DNA of 64,000 nt from Alkalibacillus flavidus. GTDB lineage: Bacteria > Bacillota > Bacilli > Bacillales > Alkalibacillaceae. Shown here piece by piece: positions 1-8,382 of the stretch. The stretch is from the NCBI RefSeq assembly GCF_040545925.1, contig NZ_JBEPMX010000009.1, forward strand, positions 1-64,000, written 5' to 3'. Below the pieces are notes generated by a model that saw only the letters and a program-made list of their open reading frames with translations, was not told the origin of the DNA and made no database searches. Every line of letters starts with the position of its first letter. Positions within the stretch are counted from its first letter, which is position 1. The translations under genes were made by a program, and so were the position numbers.

Positions 1-38
1 CAGCGTTCGTCCTGAGCCAGGATCAAACTCTCCATAAA
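1..38 (-). rRNA. rrs: 16S rRNA, 5' end only (partial)
   Basis: Read on the minus strand, the first 38 bases give the conserved 5' start of bacterial 16S rRNA, including the universal 27F primer site AGAGTTTGATCCTGGCTCAG. The gene runs off the left edge. It lies downstream of lysS in the same orientation, as the rrn operon after lysS does in B. subtilis. Confidence 0.97.
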
Positions 39-181
39 GTGTTTGATTTGGCTTATTGTTTCTTTTCGTCTCCGCTTTCTCCTCATTTCATAAAAATAAG
101 AAGAAAACCGAATTGACGACAGGCTATTTTGTTTAGTTTTCAAGGTTCGATAGAGTGCCGCGTTCGAAAGCGACAATGATT

Positions 182-210
182 AATATACCAAGTTGAAAGT
201 AGAAAGTCAA
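182..210 (-). promoter_or_regulatory. rrn promoter, proximal (sigma-A)
   Basis: On the minus strand there is a -35 box TTGACT (205-210), a 17-base spacer and a -10 box TATATT (182-187), about 145 bases upstream of the 16S start. It forms a tandem pair with the box set at 277-305, the usual arrangement for Bacillus rrn operons. Confidence 0.75.
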
Positions 211-276
211 CAACTTTTTATCAATCTTTTTAATCGAATGTTTAAGTCGATTTCATTCGCAAAAAGCGACCTTTTA

Positions 277-305
277 AATATATCAAGTTTTGACGAATAA
301 GTCAA
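277..305 (-). promoter_or_regulatory. rrn promoter, distal (sigma-A)
   Basis: On the minus strand, -35 TTGACT (300-305), exactly 17 bases, then -10 TATATT (277-282). The boxes are identical to those of the proximal promoter 95 bases downstream, which supports a duplicated rrn promoter. The AT-rich sequence upstream could act as an UP element. Confidence 0.75.
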
Positions 306-521
306 TTACTTTTTATATCTTTTTTAAAATCGCTAGATCATCGAAAGCGCTCTAACCATTGTCGCGAGCGCCTCTCTCAATGCGACAATTAATAATTTAT
401 CACGGCTATTCTTGTAACGCAATAGGTTTTTTAATGTAAATTAATTCTGACAAATCACCGCCTCCATCTAATGTATGAAACACGCTTTCTCTAGCACTGC
501 TCTTTTTATTATCAAGACAAT

Positions 522-560
522 AAAAAAGACTTGCCACACTTCATTTAGTGTAACAAGCCT
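522..560 (-). terminator. Rho-independent terminator after lysS
   Basis: On the minus strand a 13-base stem with a few G-U pairs is followed by TTTTTT (522-527), about 25 bases after the lysS stop. It separates the lysS transcript from the rrn promoters. Confidence 0.8.
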
Positions 561-583
561 TGTCATCTCTTAATTCATATCAA

Positions 584-2074
584 TTATGAACGATCACGCA
601 TTTGCGGGAATAATAAGACGTCACGAATCGACGGCGAATCAGTTAGTAACATCACTAGACGATCAATCCCGATACCTAAACCACCTGTTGGCGGCATACC
701 GTATTCTAGTGACTCTAAGAAGTCTTCGTCCATTAGATGCGCTTCATCGTTACCAGCATCACGTTCTTTCACTTGCGCTTCAAATCGTTGACGTTGATCA
801 ATTGGGTCATTCAACTCCGAGAATGCATTTGCGTGTTCACGGCCTACAATGAATAATTCAAAGCGGTCAGTGAAGCGGCCGTCTTCGTCATTCTTCTTCG
901 CAAGTGGCGAAATAGCAACTGGATGCCCGTAAATAAACGTTGGTTGCATCAAATGTTCTTCTACTTTTTGTTCAAAGAATTCATTGACGATATGGCCAAA
1001 CGTCATATTCGGGTCTACACCGACACCGTGTTCTTTCGCCAAAGCATGAGCATGGTCATCTGACATGTCTTCCCAAAAGTTAACGCCCGTATACTCTTTA
1101 ATCGCATCAACCATATGCCATCTCTTCCAACCAGTCGAAAGGTCAATAGATGTGCCGTCATAAGTAATCGATGTCGTACCTAAAACGTCTTGAGCAATAT
1201 GAGCGATCAATGTTTCCGTTAAATCCATAATATCATAGTAATCAGCATACGCTTCATACAATTCAATCATCGTAAATTCTGGGTTATGACGTGTAGAAAC
1301 ACCTTCATTACGGAAAACGCGTCCAATCTCATACACTTTCTCTAACCCACCAACAATTAAGCGCTTCAAGTGCAACTCAATCGCAATACGCATGAAAAGT
1401 GGTATATCCAAAGCGTTATGGTGCGTTTCAAACGGTCGCGCTGACGCACCGCCTGGAATCGAGTGCATCATTGGTGTTTCAACTTCTAAAAAGCCTTGGT
1501 CATCTAAATAACGACGCATAGACTGCAAAATCTTACTTCGCGTAATAAATGTATCGCGACTTTCTAAGTTTGTGATTAAGTCTAAATAACGTTGACGATA
1601 ACGTTGCTCCACATCTTTTAAGCCATGAAACTTCTCTGGTAACGGGCGGAGTGATTTGGTTAAGAATTCGAATGAATCGGCTTTAACCGATAGTTCGCCG
1701 ACTTTTGTTTTGAACATAACACCTGAAACGCCGACGATATCACCTAAATCGGCTGATTGGAACACCTCGTACGCTTCATCGCCGATGCGGTCTTGACGTA
1801 CGTAAATTTGGACTTGTCCTGATAAGTCTTGAATATGAGCGAAACCAGCTTTACCTTTCCCGCGTTTCGTCATAATGCGTCCCGCTATCGTGACAGTCGT
1901 TTCAGCTTCCATTTCTTCTAATTCTTCTTTGCTGTATTGATCGTATGCTGCTTCTAAATCTTTCGCTAAATGCGTCCGTTCAAACTTATCACCGAATGGG
2001 TTAATGCCTGACTCTTGTAATGTTTTAAGCTTTTCAAGACGCATCTGCATTTGATCATTCATTTCTTCTGACAC
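584..2074 (-). CDS. lysS: Lysyl-tRNA synthetase, class II
   Basis: Charges tRNA-Lys with lysine in the cytoplasm. The 496-residue protein has the class II layout: an N-terminal OB-fold anticodon-binding domain (about residues 60-160), then a catalytic core with motif 2 (FRNEGVSTRHNPEFT) and motif 3 (GLGIGIDRL) near the C-terminus. The chosen start is the GTG at 2074, six bases after AGAGGTG; the longer frame begins with a GTG that is itself part of this Shine-Dalgarno sequence. It follows folK by about 20 bases and is likely cotranscribed with the folate genes. The yazB and dusB genes found between folK and lysS in B. subtilis are absent. Confidence 0.97.
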   Translation of the reverse strand: MSEEMNDQMQMRLEKLKTLQESGINPFGDKFERTHLAKDLEAAYDQYSKEELEEMEAETTVTIAGRIMTKRGKGKAGFAHIQDLSGQVQIYVRQDRIGDEAYEVFQSADLGDIVGVSGVMFKTKVGELSVKADSFEFLTKSLRPLPEKFHGLKDVEQRYRQRYLDLITNLESRDTFITRSKILQSMRRYLDDQGFLEVETPMMHSIPGGASARPFETHHNALDIPLFMRIAIELHLKRLIVGGLEKVYEIGRVFRNEGVSTRHNPEFTMIELYEAYADYYDIMDLTETLIAHIAQDVLGTTSITYDGTSIDLSTGWKRWHMVDAIKEYTGVNFWEDMSDDHAHALAKEHGVGVDPNMTFGHIVNEFFEQKVEEHLMQPTFIYGHPVAISPLAKKNDEDGRFTDRFELFIVGREHANAFSELNDPIDQRQRFEAQVKERDAGNDEAHLMDEDFLESLEYGMPPTGGLGIGIDRLVMLLTDSPSIRDVLLFPQMRDRS

Positions 2075-2093
2075 ACTATTCACCTCTATCGTA

Positions 2094-2615
2094 TTAATAA
2101 TCAGGGTTGTCCATTTTGGTCACATGCTCTGCATAATACTCTACACCAGCACGTTCATGATAATCAAGTCGATTGACTAACTCTTCTACTCGTTGGTCAT
2201 TTACCTTTATGTACGGCGCTAAGTCATGTAGTGGAATTAAAACAAAAGCCCGTTCTGTCATTCGTGGGTGCGGAACCGTAAGCTCTGCCGTATCGACATA
2301 TGTCCCTTCGTACCATAAGATATCTAAATCAATCTGACGCGGCCCGTTTCGAAACGTTTTCTCACGACCAACATCCATCTCGATCGATTGTGTTAACGTC
2401 AATAGGTCTTCTGGCGTTCGTGTCGTCTCCACTTCTACGACCATATTCAAAAATGAGGCTTGGTTCGTATAGCCAACAGGAGCTGTTTGGTAGACCTTTG
2501 ACGTTCCATTAACAGCGACAGTCGGATCGTTAGCCAACATCTCGATCGCTTCAGCTAAAAAAGACTCGCGCGGCTCAATATTGGATCCTAATGCGATAAA
2601 ACTACGATAACTCAT
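2094..2615 (-). CDS. folK: 6-hydroxymethyl-7,8-dihydropterin pyrophosphokinase (HPPK)
   Basis: Transfers pyrophosphate from ATP to 6-hydroxymethyl-dihydropterin, the step before dihydropteroate synthase in folate synthesis. The 173-residue product carries the family signature at the start (FIALGSNI) and the HPPK motif GPRQIDLDIL in the middle. The ATG at 2615 (MSYRSF) is chosen, preceded by GGGAG; a longer frame starts six codons upstream. Its first 14 bases overlap the end of folB, indicating translational coupling. Order folP-folB-folK is as in B. subtilis. Confidence 0.95.
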   Translation of the reverse strand: MSYRSFIALGSNIEPRESFLAEAIEMLANDPTVAVNGTSKVYQTAPVGYTNQASFLNMVVEVETTRTPEDLLTLTQSIEMDVGREKTFRNGPRQIDLDILWYEGTYVDTAELTVPHPRMTERAFVLIPLHDLAPYIKVNDQRVEELVNRLDYHERAGVEYYAEHVTKMDNPDY

Positions 2616-2976
2616 GCGGGCGCTCCCGTTCAATTTCTATAGCGACAGATTGATAATATCCTGGAATAGGCGGGCCTGGTTTATCGACCGTGACTTTAAT
2701 CGCCTGTAAAACTGAAAACGACTTAAACATCTCCTCGGCGAGCGTTTCGGCTACCGTTTCAACTAGATTATACGCTTTTCCTTCTACGACAGACTGAGCT
2801 ACTTCATATGCTTGACCATAATCAATGCTATCTCCCATCTGGTCACGACGACCTGCCTCAGATAAATCAAGCATCAATTCCAAATCAACTGTAAAGCGCT
2901 GACCTAGTTTATTTTCTTCAGGATATAAGCCGTGATAGCCATAAAACATCATACCGTTTAGTTTCACTTTATCCAT
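2602..2976 (-). CDS. folB: Dihydroneopterin aldolase
   Basis: Cleaves 7,8-dihydroneopterin to 6-hydroxymethyl-dihydropterin and glycolaldehyde; the family forms octamers. The 124-residue sequence contains the conserved FYGYHGLYPEEN segment with the active-site Tyr/Glu and the late KPGPPIPGY motif with the catalytic Lys. Start is the ATG at 2976, seven bases after AAGGTGG; an ATG two codons earlier is too close to that site. It overlaps folP by 8 bases and folK by 14, so the three genes form one tightly coupled unit. Confidence 0.95.
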   Translation of the reverse strand: MDKVKLNGMMFYGYHGLYPEENKLGQRFTVDLELMLDLSEAGRRDQMGDSIDYGQAYEVAQSVVEGKAYNLVETVAETLAEEMFKSFSVLQAIKVTVDKPGPPIPGYYQSVAIEIERERPHELS

Positions 2977-3802
2977 TAACATCCCACCTTTTGCCTAACA
3001 TGGCATCCATCATTTTGGTTGCTCGGTAAACCGCTTTAACATCATGCACACGCACAATCTCCACACCTTGACTCACACCTTGACAAACCGTGGCAATCGT
3101 CCCTTCCAACCGTTCGTCGACTGGCAGGTCTAACGTTTTACCGATAAGCGATTTACGCGATGTCCCTAGTAAAACCGGATAGCCTAAAGCCTTGAATTCA
3201 TGTAATCTGCGCATGACGAGTAAATTTTGATGCAACGTTTTGCCGAATCCAACACCTGGGTCTAAAATAATTTGATCATCCGATACACCGTACTGTTTGA
3301 CGATATTAATCGATTCAACCAAAGACGCTTTCATATCATCGACCATATCATCGTACACGGGTTGCGTTTGATTGTGCATCAATACAATCGGTATATCAAA
3401 TTCATGAGCAACCGCAGCGATTTCCGGGTCATATTTGGCACCCCAGACATCGTTTATCATCGTTGCCCCTGCACGAGCAGCAGCTTGAGCCGTGTCCGCT
3501 TTGAACGTATCAATCGAAATTGGACTATTAATCGTATCCGACAGCGCTTTAATCACTGGTTCAACACGGTCAATTTCCTCTTGAACCGTCACAGGGGTAT
3601 GTCCCGGGCGGGTTGATTCGCCGCCGACATCGATGATTTTAGCCCCATCTGACTCCATTTGCTTCGCTTGTTGCACGGCGTCGTTCAACCGATCAAACTG
3701 ACCTCCATCAGAAAATGAATCAGGTGTCACATTCAATATTCCCATAATCGCAGTCTCTTCATGTAATCGAAGAGTATCAACCACAGCATTCTTATGACGC
3801 AT
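2969..3802 (-). CDS. folP: Dihydropteroate synthase
   Basis: Condenses 6-hydroxymethyl-dihydropterin pyrophosphate with p-aminobenzoate; this is the sulfonamide target. The 277-residue TIM-barrel protein shows the signature ILNVTPDSFSDGG (about residues 22-34) and GGESTRPG. Start ATG 3802 follows AAAGGGGA by seven bases. In B. subtilis cysK and pabB-pabA-pabC lie between hslO and this gene (sul). Here folP follows hslO directly, so p-aminobenzoate genes must lie elsewhere or be missing. Confidence 0.96.
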   Translation of the reverse strand: MRHKNAVVDTLRLHEETAIMGILNVTPDSFSDGGQFDRLNDAVQQAKQMESDGAKIIDVGGESTRPGHTPVTVQEEIDRVEPVIKALSDTINSPISIDTFKADTAQAAARAGATMINDVWGAKYDPEIAAVAHEFDIPIVLMHNQTQPVYDDMVDDMKASLVESINIVKQYGVSDDQIILDPGVGFGKTLHQNLLVMRRLHEFKALGYPVLLGTSRKSLIGKTLDLPVDERLEGTIATVCQGVSQGVEIVRVHDVKAVYRATKMMDAMLGKRWDVNG

Positions 3803-3831
3803 GATGTTTCCCCTTTCACAACGTTAAACCA

Positions 3832-4701
3832 TTAGCTTTTCAGTTCTCGTAGATCCTCGACGCTTAAATGATACACTTCATTACAGAAATGACATGTCGC
3901 CTCTGCGCCACCATCTTCTTCGATCATCGCATCTATTTCTTCATTTCCTAGAGAAGCAATCGCGTTTTCCGTTCGTTCCTTGGAGCACGTGCAACTAAAC
4001 ACGACATCTTGACGGTCGATGACATGCCATTCCTCTCCTTCAAAGAATCCTTTCAAAATATCTTCAGGCGTTTTGCCATCTTGAATTTGTGTTGAAATAG
4101 CCGTCATTTGATTCACACGGTCTTCAACGGTTGAAATCGTCTCTTCTGTCGCACCAGGCATCATTTGAACAATAAAACCACCCGAAGCTAAAATAGAGTA
4201 ATCTGTGTCAACTAACACACCTGCCCCAACAGCTGATGGAACTTGTTCTGACGTAACGAAATAATACGTGAAATCTTCACTAATCTCACCTGACACGATC
4301 GGCACTTGCCCTGTGAAATTGTTTTTTAGACCAATATCTTTTGCGACACTGATCGTGCCATCTGTACCGACTGCACGACGAACATCTAGTTTACCTTGTT
4401 CATTCGAATCAAAATCAACGTGAGGGTTTTGCACATATCCTCTAATTTCGCCTTTTGCATTACCGTCAGCAACGATAGCCCCGATCGGCCCGTCACCTTC
4501 GACTTTTACCGTTAACTTATCATCACCTTTTAGCATTGAACCCATCATCGCTGTGATCGTCATCGTACGACCTAGTGCAGCTGATGTTGTTGCCCATGTA
4601 TCATGGCGTCGGCACGCCTCATTCACAAATTGCGTCGAATCTATCGCAAACGCACGCACTTGACCGTCAAATGCGGTCGCTTTTACTAAATAATCGCTCA
4701 T
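3832..4701 (-). CDS. hslO: Hsp33 redox-regulated holdase chaperone
   Basis: ATP-independent chaperone that is switched on when its zinc-binding cysteines are oxidised, protecting proteins from aggregation under oxidative and heat stress. The 289-residue sequence keeps all four redox cysteines near the C-terminus as C-X-C (237, 239) and C-X2-C (270, 273). The start overlaps the coaX stop by 4 bases (ATGA), which implies translational coupling. Full length for the family. Confidence 0.96.
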   Translation of the reverse strand: MSDYLVKATAFDGQVRAFAIDSTQFVNEACRRHDTWATTSAALGRTMTITAMMGSMLKGDDKLTVKVEGDGPIGAIVADGNAKGEIRGYVQNPHVDFDSNEQGKLDVRRAVGTDGTISVAKDIGLKNNFTGQVPIVSGEISEDFTYYFVTSEQVPSAVGAGVLVDTDYSILASGGFIVQMMPGATEETISTVEDRVNQMTAISTQIQDGKTPEDILKGFFEGEEWHVIDRQDVVFSCTCSKERTENAIASLGNEEIDAMIEEDGGAEATCHFCNEVYHLSVEDLRELKS

Positions 4702-5480
4702 TCGTTGTCACCTTCCTCATTTCGTCGATAAATCTCATATAATCCGTTCAATGTTAATTCTGTATCTACATAATCAATCGTTTCTGAACCCTTGCCGATT
4801 AATTTAGCTAAACCACCTGTCGCAATGACGGTGGGTGTTTCATTGGCTTGTGATTTGAATTGACTCACAACAGCATCCACTTGCCCGACATAACCATAGT
4901 ATATCCCTGACTGCATCGCTTCAACTGTCGACTGACCGACAACTTGTTGCGGCCTGCCAATTTCAATTCGCGGTAACTTCGCGGCTTTAGCATATAACGC
5001 TTCTGTTGAAATATTAATGCCTGGCGCAATCGCCCCGCCAACATAGGCGCCGTTCTCATTGACGTAACAATACGTCGTCGCCGTTCCAAAATCAATAATA
5101 ATAGCTGGAGCACCGTACGTTTTAATGGCTCCGACAGCGTTGACGACACGGTCAGCTCCGATCTCTTTCGGATTGGGATATTCCATTTTTAAATACGTGT
5201 CCACGTTGTCACGACCGACAATCATCGGTTTTAAGAGAAAATAACGTTCGCACATTTTTTCCAAAGCAAACATAATCGGAGGCACAACAGACGAAATAAT
5301 CGCTGCATGAAAATCATCAAAGCGAAGGTTATGATGTTGCAACAATGCTTTTACTTGCATCGCATACTCGTCTTCTGTTTTGTGGCGATCGGTTGCAATG
5401 CGCCATTGGTACGTCAACTGACCTTCATCAAACACGCCCATCACGGTATTCGTATTCCCGACATCTAACACAAAAATCAT
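4698..5480 (-). CDS. coaX: Type III pantothenate kinase
   Basis: Catalyses the first step of coenzyme A synthesis, phosphorylation of pantothenate. The 260-residue protein belongs to the acetate/sugar kinase/Hsc70/actin superfamily. It has the N-terminal phosphate loop DVGNTNT (residues 6-12), the GADRVVNA segment and the adenosine/phosphate motif DFGTATT. It overlaps hslO by 4 bases. It lies between ftsH and hslO as in B. subtilis (yacB), with its own candidate promoter upstream. Confidence 0.95.
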   Translation of the reverse strand: MIFVLDVGNTNTVMGVFDEGQLTYQWRIATDRHKTEDEYAMQVKALLQHHNLRFDDFHAAIISSVVPPIMFALEKMCERYFLLKPMIVGRDNVDTYLKMEYPNPKEIGADRVVNAVGAIKTYGAPAIIIDFGTATTYCYVNENGAYVGGAIAPGINISTEALYAKAAKLPRIEIGRPQQVVGQSTVEAMQSGIYYGYVGQVDAVVSQFKSQANETPTVIATGGLAKLIGKGSETIDYVDTELTLNGLYEIYRRNEEGDNE

Positions 5481-5508
5481 ATCGTCACACCATTTCTTGA
5501 TCTTTTGT

Positions 5509-5537
5509 CTATTACAATCTTTTCACATTTCATTCAA
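5509..5537 (-). promoter_or_regulatory. Candidate sigma-A promoter of coaX-hslO-fol operon
   Basis: On the minus strand TTGAAT (5532-5537), 17 bases, then TAATAG (5509-5514), about 28 bases upstream of the coaX start and downstream of the ftsH terminator. The match to consensus is moderate. Confidence 0.4.
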
Positions 5538-5618
5538 CGTAAATCATATCACAAACCGTCATTATTTGTCGTGAAACGAACTCAAAAAAGACGTATGTCT
5601 GACCCCTTGAAACATAAC

Positions 5619-5654
5619 AAAGACCTACCCCGAATCAATCGGGGATAGGCCTTT
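5619..5654 (-). terminator. Terminator after ftsH
   Basis: A GC-rich hairpin: AGGCCTATCCCCGA pairs with TCGGGGTAGGTCT, followed by TTTGTT on the minus strand, ten bases after the ftsH stop codon. The T-run is short but the stem is strong. Confidence 0.7.
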
Positions 5655-5663
5655 TATGTTGCG

Positions 5664-7685
5664 TTATTCTTTGCGACGGTCATCATCGTCTGTTTCATTC
5701 GATGATGTGTCATCAGTTGTTTCGTCTGTTGATTCATCGTCTTGAGACTGAATATTAACTTGAACATCTTGATCGTCAGATGTTTCTGTTTGTTCAGCAT
5801 CAGATTCTGAATCATCTGCATGAGCCTGATCCTCTTCATCTTCCTCAAGCGGTTCAGGTAACTCACCGTTTTCAAACAATCCTTTAATTTGACGAGCATC
5901 AAGCGTTTCGACTTCGAGTAACGTTTGGGCAATCACTTCTAATTGCTCTTTATGCTCGGATAAGATTTGGTGTGCACGTTCATAACAAGCATTCACGATC
6001 GCTTGTACTTCTTGATCAATGACATAAGCGATTTGATCACTGTAATTCGGTTCATTCTGGATGTCTTTACCTAAGAAGACTTGTCCGCCTGAACTACCAA
6101 ACTGCAACGGTCCGAGTTTCTCACTCATACCGAATTCGGTTACCATCTTACGGGCAATACTCGTTGTGCGTTGGAAGTCATTGTGCGCGCCAGTACTTGC
6201 TTCACCAAAAATGATTTCCTCAGCGACACGACCACCTAATAGACCGGTGATCTTATCAAGCAATTCTGGTTTCGTTTGGAAATAACGGTCTTCTTTCGGA
6301 AGCATTACTGCATAACCACCAGCTTGACCACGTGGGACAATCGTGACTTTGTGAACCATATCGGCTTCATCAAGCACCATACCGATAACCGTGTGACCAC
6401 TTTCGTGATAAGCGACGATATTTTTCTCTTTCTCAGAAATGACACGGCTCTTCTTAGCAGGACCTGCAATAACACGGTCAATTGCTTCGTCAACGTGTTC
6501 CATTTCAATCTTATTCGCACTAGCACGAGCGGCAACGAGTGCTGCTTCGTTTAATAAGTTTTCTAAGTCGGCACCTGAGAAGCCAGGTGTTCTTAGCGCA
6601 ATCGCCTTAACATCCACCGATTCGCCTAATGGCTTATTACGTGCGTGTACTTTTAAGACTTCTTGACGACCCTTCACGTCAGGTGTGTTAACCGGAATTT
6701 GACGGTCAAAACGACCAGGACGTAATAACGCTGGGTCTAAAATATCTGGACGGTTTGTTGCCGCCATCATAATAATACCTTCATTAACACCAAAGCCGTC
6801 CATTTCGACGAGTAATTGGTTTAAGGTTTGTTCACGTTCATCGTGTCCACCGCCGACACCAGCGCCACGCTGACGTCCGACTGCGTCAATTTCGTCAATA
6901 AAGATAATACATGGTGCGTTTTTCTTCGCATTTTCGAATAAATCACGAACACGTGATGCACCGACACCGACGAACATTTCAACGAAGTCAGAACCACTGA
7001 TTGAGAAGAACGGTACGCCCGCTTCACCAGCTACCGCTTTCGCAAGTAACGTCTTACCAGTACCAGGTGGGCCAACAAGTAACACGCCTTTCGGAATACG
7101 TGCACCGAGTTCTGCGAATTTACGCGGATCTTTTAAGAAGTCCACGACCTCGACTAACTCTTGTTTCTCTTCATCTGCACCCGCTACTTCATTGAATTTC
7201 GTTTGTTTCTTATCTTCTGTGTACATCTTCGCCTTACTCTTGCCGAAGTTCATCATACGGCCACCGCCGCCTTGCATCTGGCTAAGTAAGAAGAAGAACA
7301 GAATAAAGATGATTAGAAACGGGATAAGCGTTGTAAAAAATCGTGCCCAAGCACTTGGCTCTTCAGCCGCTTGTACATCGACTAATCCTTGATCTCTAGC
7401 TGTTTCCACAACATTATTAACGATTTCATCAGTTGCTGGAATTTCAGCGCGGAATGATTCAGCCTCTCCAGATCCGCTTGGTTGATATTCACCTGTTACA
7501 TCATACGCAAAGTTCGTATATTGTAAGTTTAGCTCTTCAATTTGACCGTTATTCAAGGCCTCTTGAAAGTCGCTATAATTGAGTTGTTCCGTTTCCGGAC
7601 TCGGATTGTTCAACATTCCGATAATTCCGATGACAACTAAAAAGATGATCAAGTAAAATATGGTATTTCGGAACACCCGATTCAT
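5664..7685 (-). CDS. ftsH: ATP-dependent zinc metalloprotease FtsH
   Basis: Membrane-anchored hexameric AAA+ protease that degrades membrane and regulatory proteins; in B. subtilis it is needed for Spo0A activation and stress survival. The 673-residue sequence shows two N-terminal membrane segments (about 9-25 and 115-136), an extracytoplasmic loop, an AAA domain with Walker A GPPGTGKT (about 205-212) and Walker B IIFIDEIDAVG, the SRH region, and the zinc motif HESGH near 430. The C-terminus is a long Asp/Glu-rich tail of about 50 residues. Start is ATG 7685, six bases after AGGAGG; a GTG one codon earlier is less well spaced. Confidence 0.97.
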   Translation of the reverse strand: MNRVFRNTIFYLIIFLVVIGIIGMLNNPSPETEQLNYSDFQEALNNGQIEELNLQYTNFAYDVTGEYQPSGSGEAESFRAEIPATDEIVNNVVETARDQGLVDVQAAEEPSAWARFFTTLIPFLIIFILFFFLLSQMQGGGGRMMNFGKSKAKMYTEDKKQTKFNEVAGADEEKQELVEVVDFLKDPRKFAELGARIPKGVLLVGPPGTGKTLLAKAVAGEAGVPFFSISGSDFVEMFVGVGASRVRDLFENAKKNAPCIIFIDEIDAVGRQRGAGVGGGHDEREQTLNQLLVEMDGFGVNEGIIMMAATNRPDILDPALLRPGRFDRQIPVNTPDVKGRQEVLKVHARNKPLGESVDVKAIALRTPGFSGADLENLLNEAALVAARASANKIEMEHVDEAIDRVIAGPAKKSRVISEKEKNIVAYHESGHTVIGMVLDEADMVHKVTIVPRGQAGGYAVMLPKEDRYFQTKPELLDKITGLLGGRVAEEIIFGEASTGAHNDFQRTTSIARKMVTEFGMSEKLGPLQFGSSGGQVFLGKDIQNEPNYSDQIAYVIDQEVQAIVNACYERAHQILSEHKEQLEVIAQTLLEVETLDARQIKGLFENGELPEPLEEDEEDQAHADDSESDAEQTETSDDQDVQVNIQSQDDESTDETTDDTSSNETDDDDRRKE

Positions 7686-7834
7686 CACTAACCTCCTCCT
7701 AAACTATGTGCAAACTGAGTTGTTCACTAACCCGTTGGCTAGCCACTCATCATTGATATGCTACAATTATCCATTATTTTAGTGCAAAACTAAACTTATG
7801 TTATCATAATCGTTTTACCTTACTCAAATGATAA

Positions 7835-8371
7835 CTACGAATAAATCTCTTCTTTTAAAACGCCGATGTATGGCAAGTTACGATAACGTTCTTGGAAGTC
7901 TAGTCCATAACCAACGACGAACGCATCTGGCACTTCGAATCCAATAATGTCTGCAAAAATATTACCTTTGCGACCAGATGGTTTATCAAGTAATGTCACG
8001 ATCGTAATGGAGTTCGCTTGACGATATTTAAATAAGTCAACTAGATAGCTTAACGTTAAACCACTATCAATAATATCTTCAATGATTAACAAATCACGAC
8101 CATTCACTTGCGTATCTAAGTCTTTCACAATACGAACCTCTCCTGATGACTCCATACCGCCACCGTAACTAGATACGTCCATAAAATCGATCTCAACATG
8201 TGTTTCAACACGTTTTAGCAAATCGTTCATAAAAGGCATCGCACCTTTTAAGACACCAATCGCTAAAGGGAATTTCCCATCGAAGTCACGTGTAATTTGT
8301 TCGCCTAATTCTTTCGCTTTAGCTTGAATCTCTTCTTCCGAAATCAACACTTCTTTAATTTCGTTATGCAC
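7835..8371 (-). CDS. hprT: Hypoxanthine phosphoribosyltransferase
   Basis: Purine salvage enzyme making IMP (and GMP) from hypoxanthine or guanine plus PRPP. The 178-residue protein has the PRPP-binding motif LLIIEDIIDSGLTL in the middle and the family's N-terminal region for oligomer contacts. It starts with GTG at 8371, six bases after GGGGGA. It lies 11 bases downstream of tilS, the same tilS-hprT-ftsH order as in Bacillus; in B. subtilis TilS and HprT are reported to act together on ftsH transcription, which may or may not hold here. Confidence 0.95.
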   Translation of the reverse strand: MHNEIKEVLISEEEIQAKAKELGEQITRDFDGKFPLAIGVLKGAMPFMNDLLKRVETHVEIDFMDVSSYGGGMESSGEVRIVKDLDTQVNGRDLLIIEDIIDSGLTLSYLVDLFKYRQANSITIVTLLDKPSGRKGNIFADIIGFEVPDAFVVGYGLDFQERYRNLPYIGVLKEEIYS

Positions 8372-8382
8372 GATTAATCCCC

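Noticed and set aside
586..852. An 88-codon plus-strand frame inside the end of lysS
   Set aside because: Fully antisense to a conserved synthetase domain, with no start signal.
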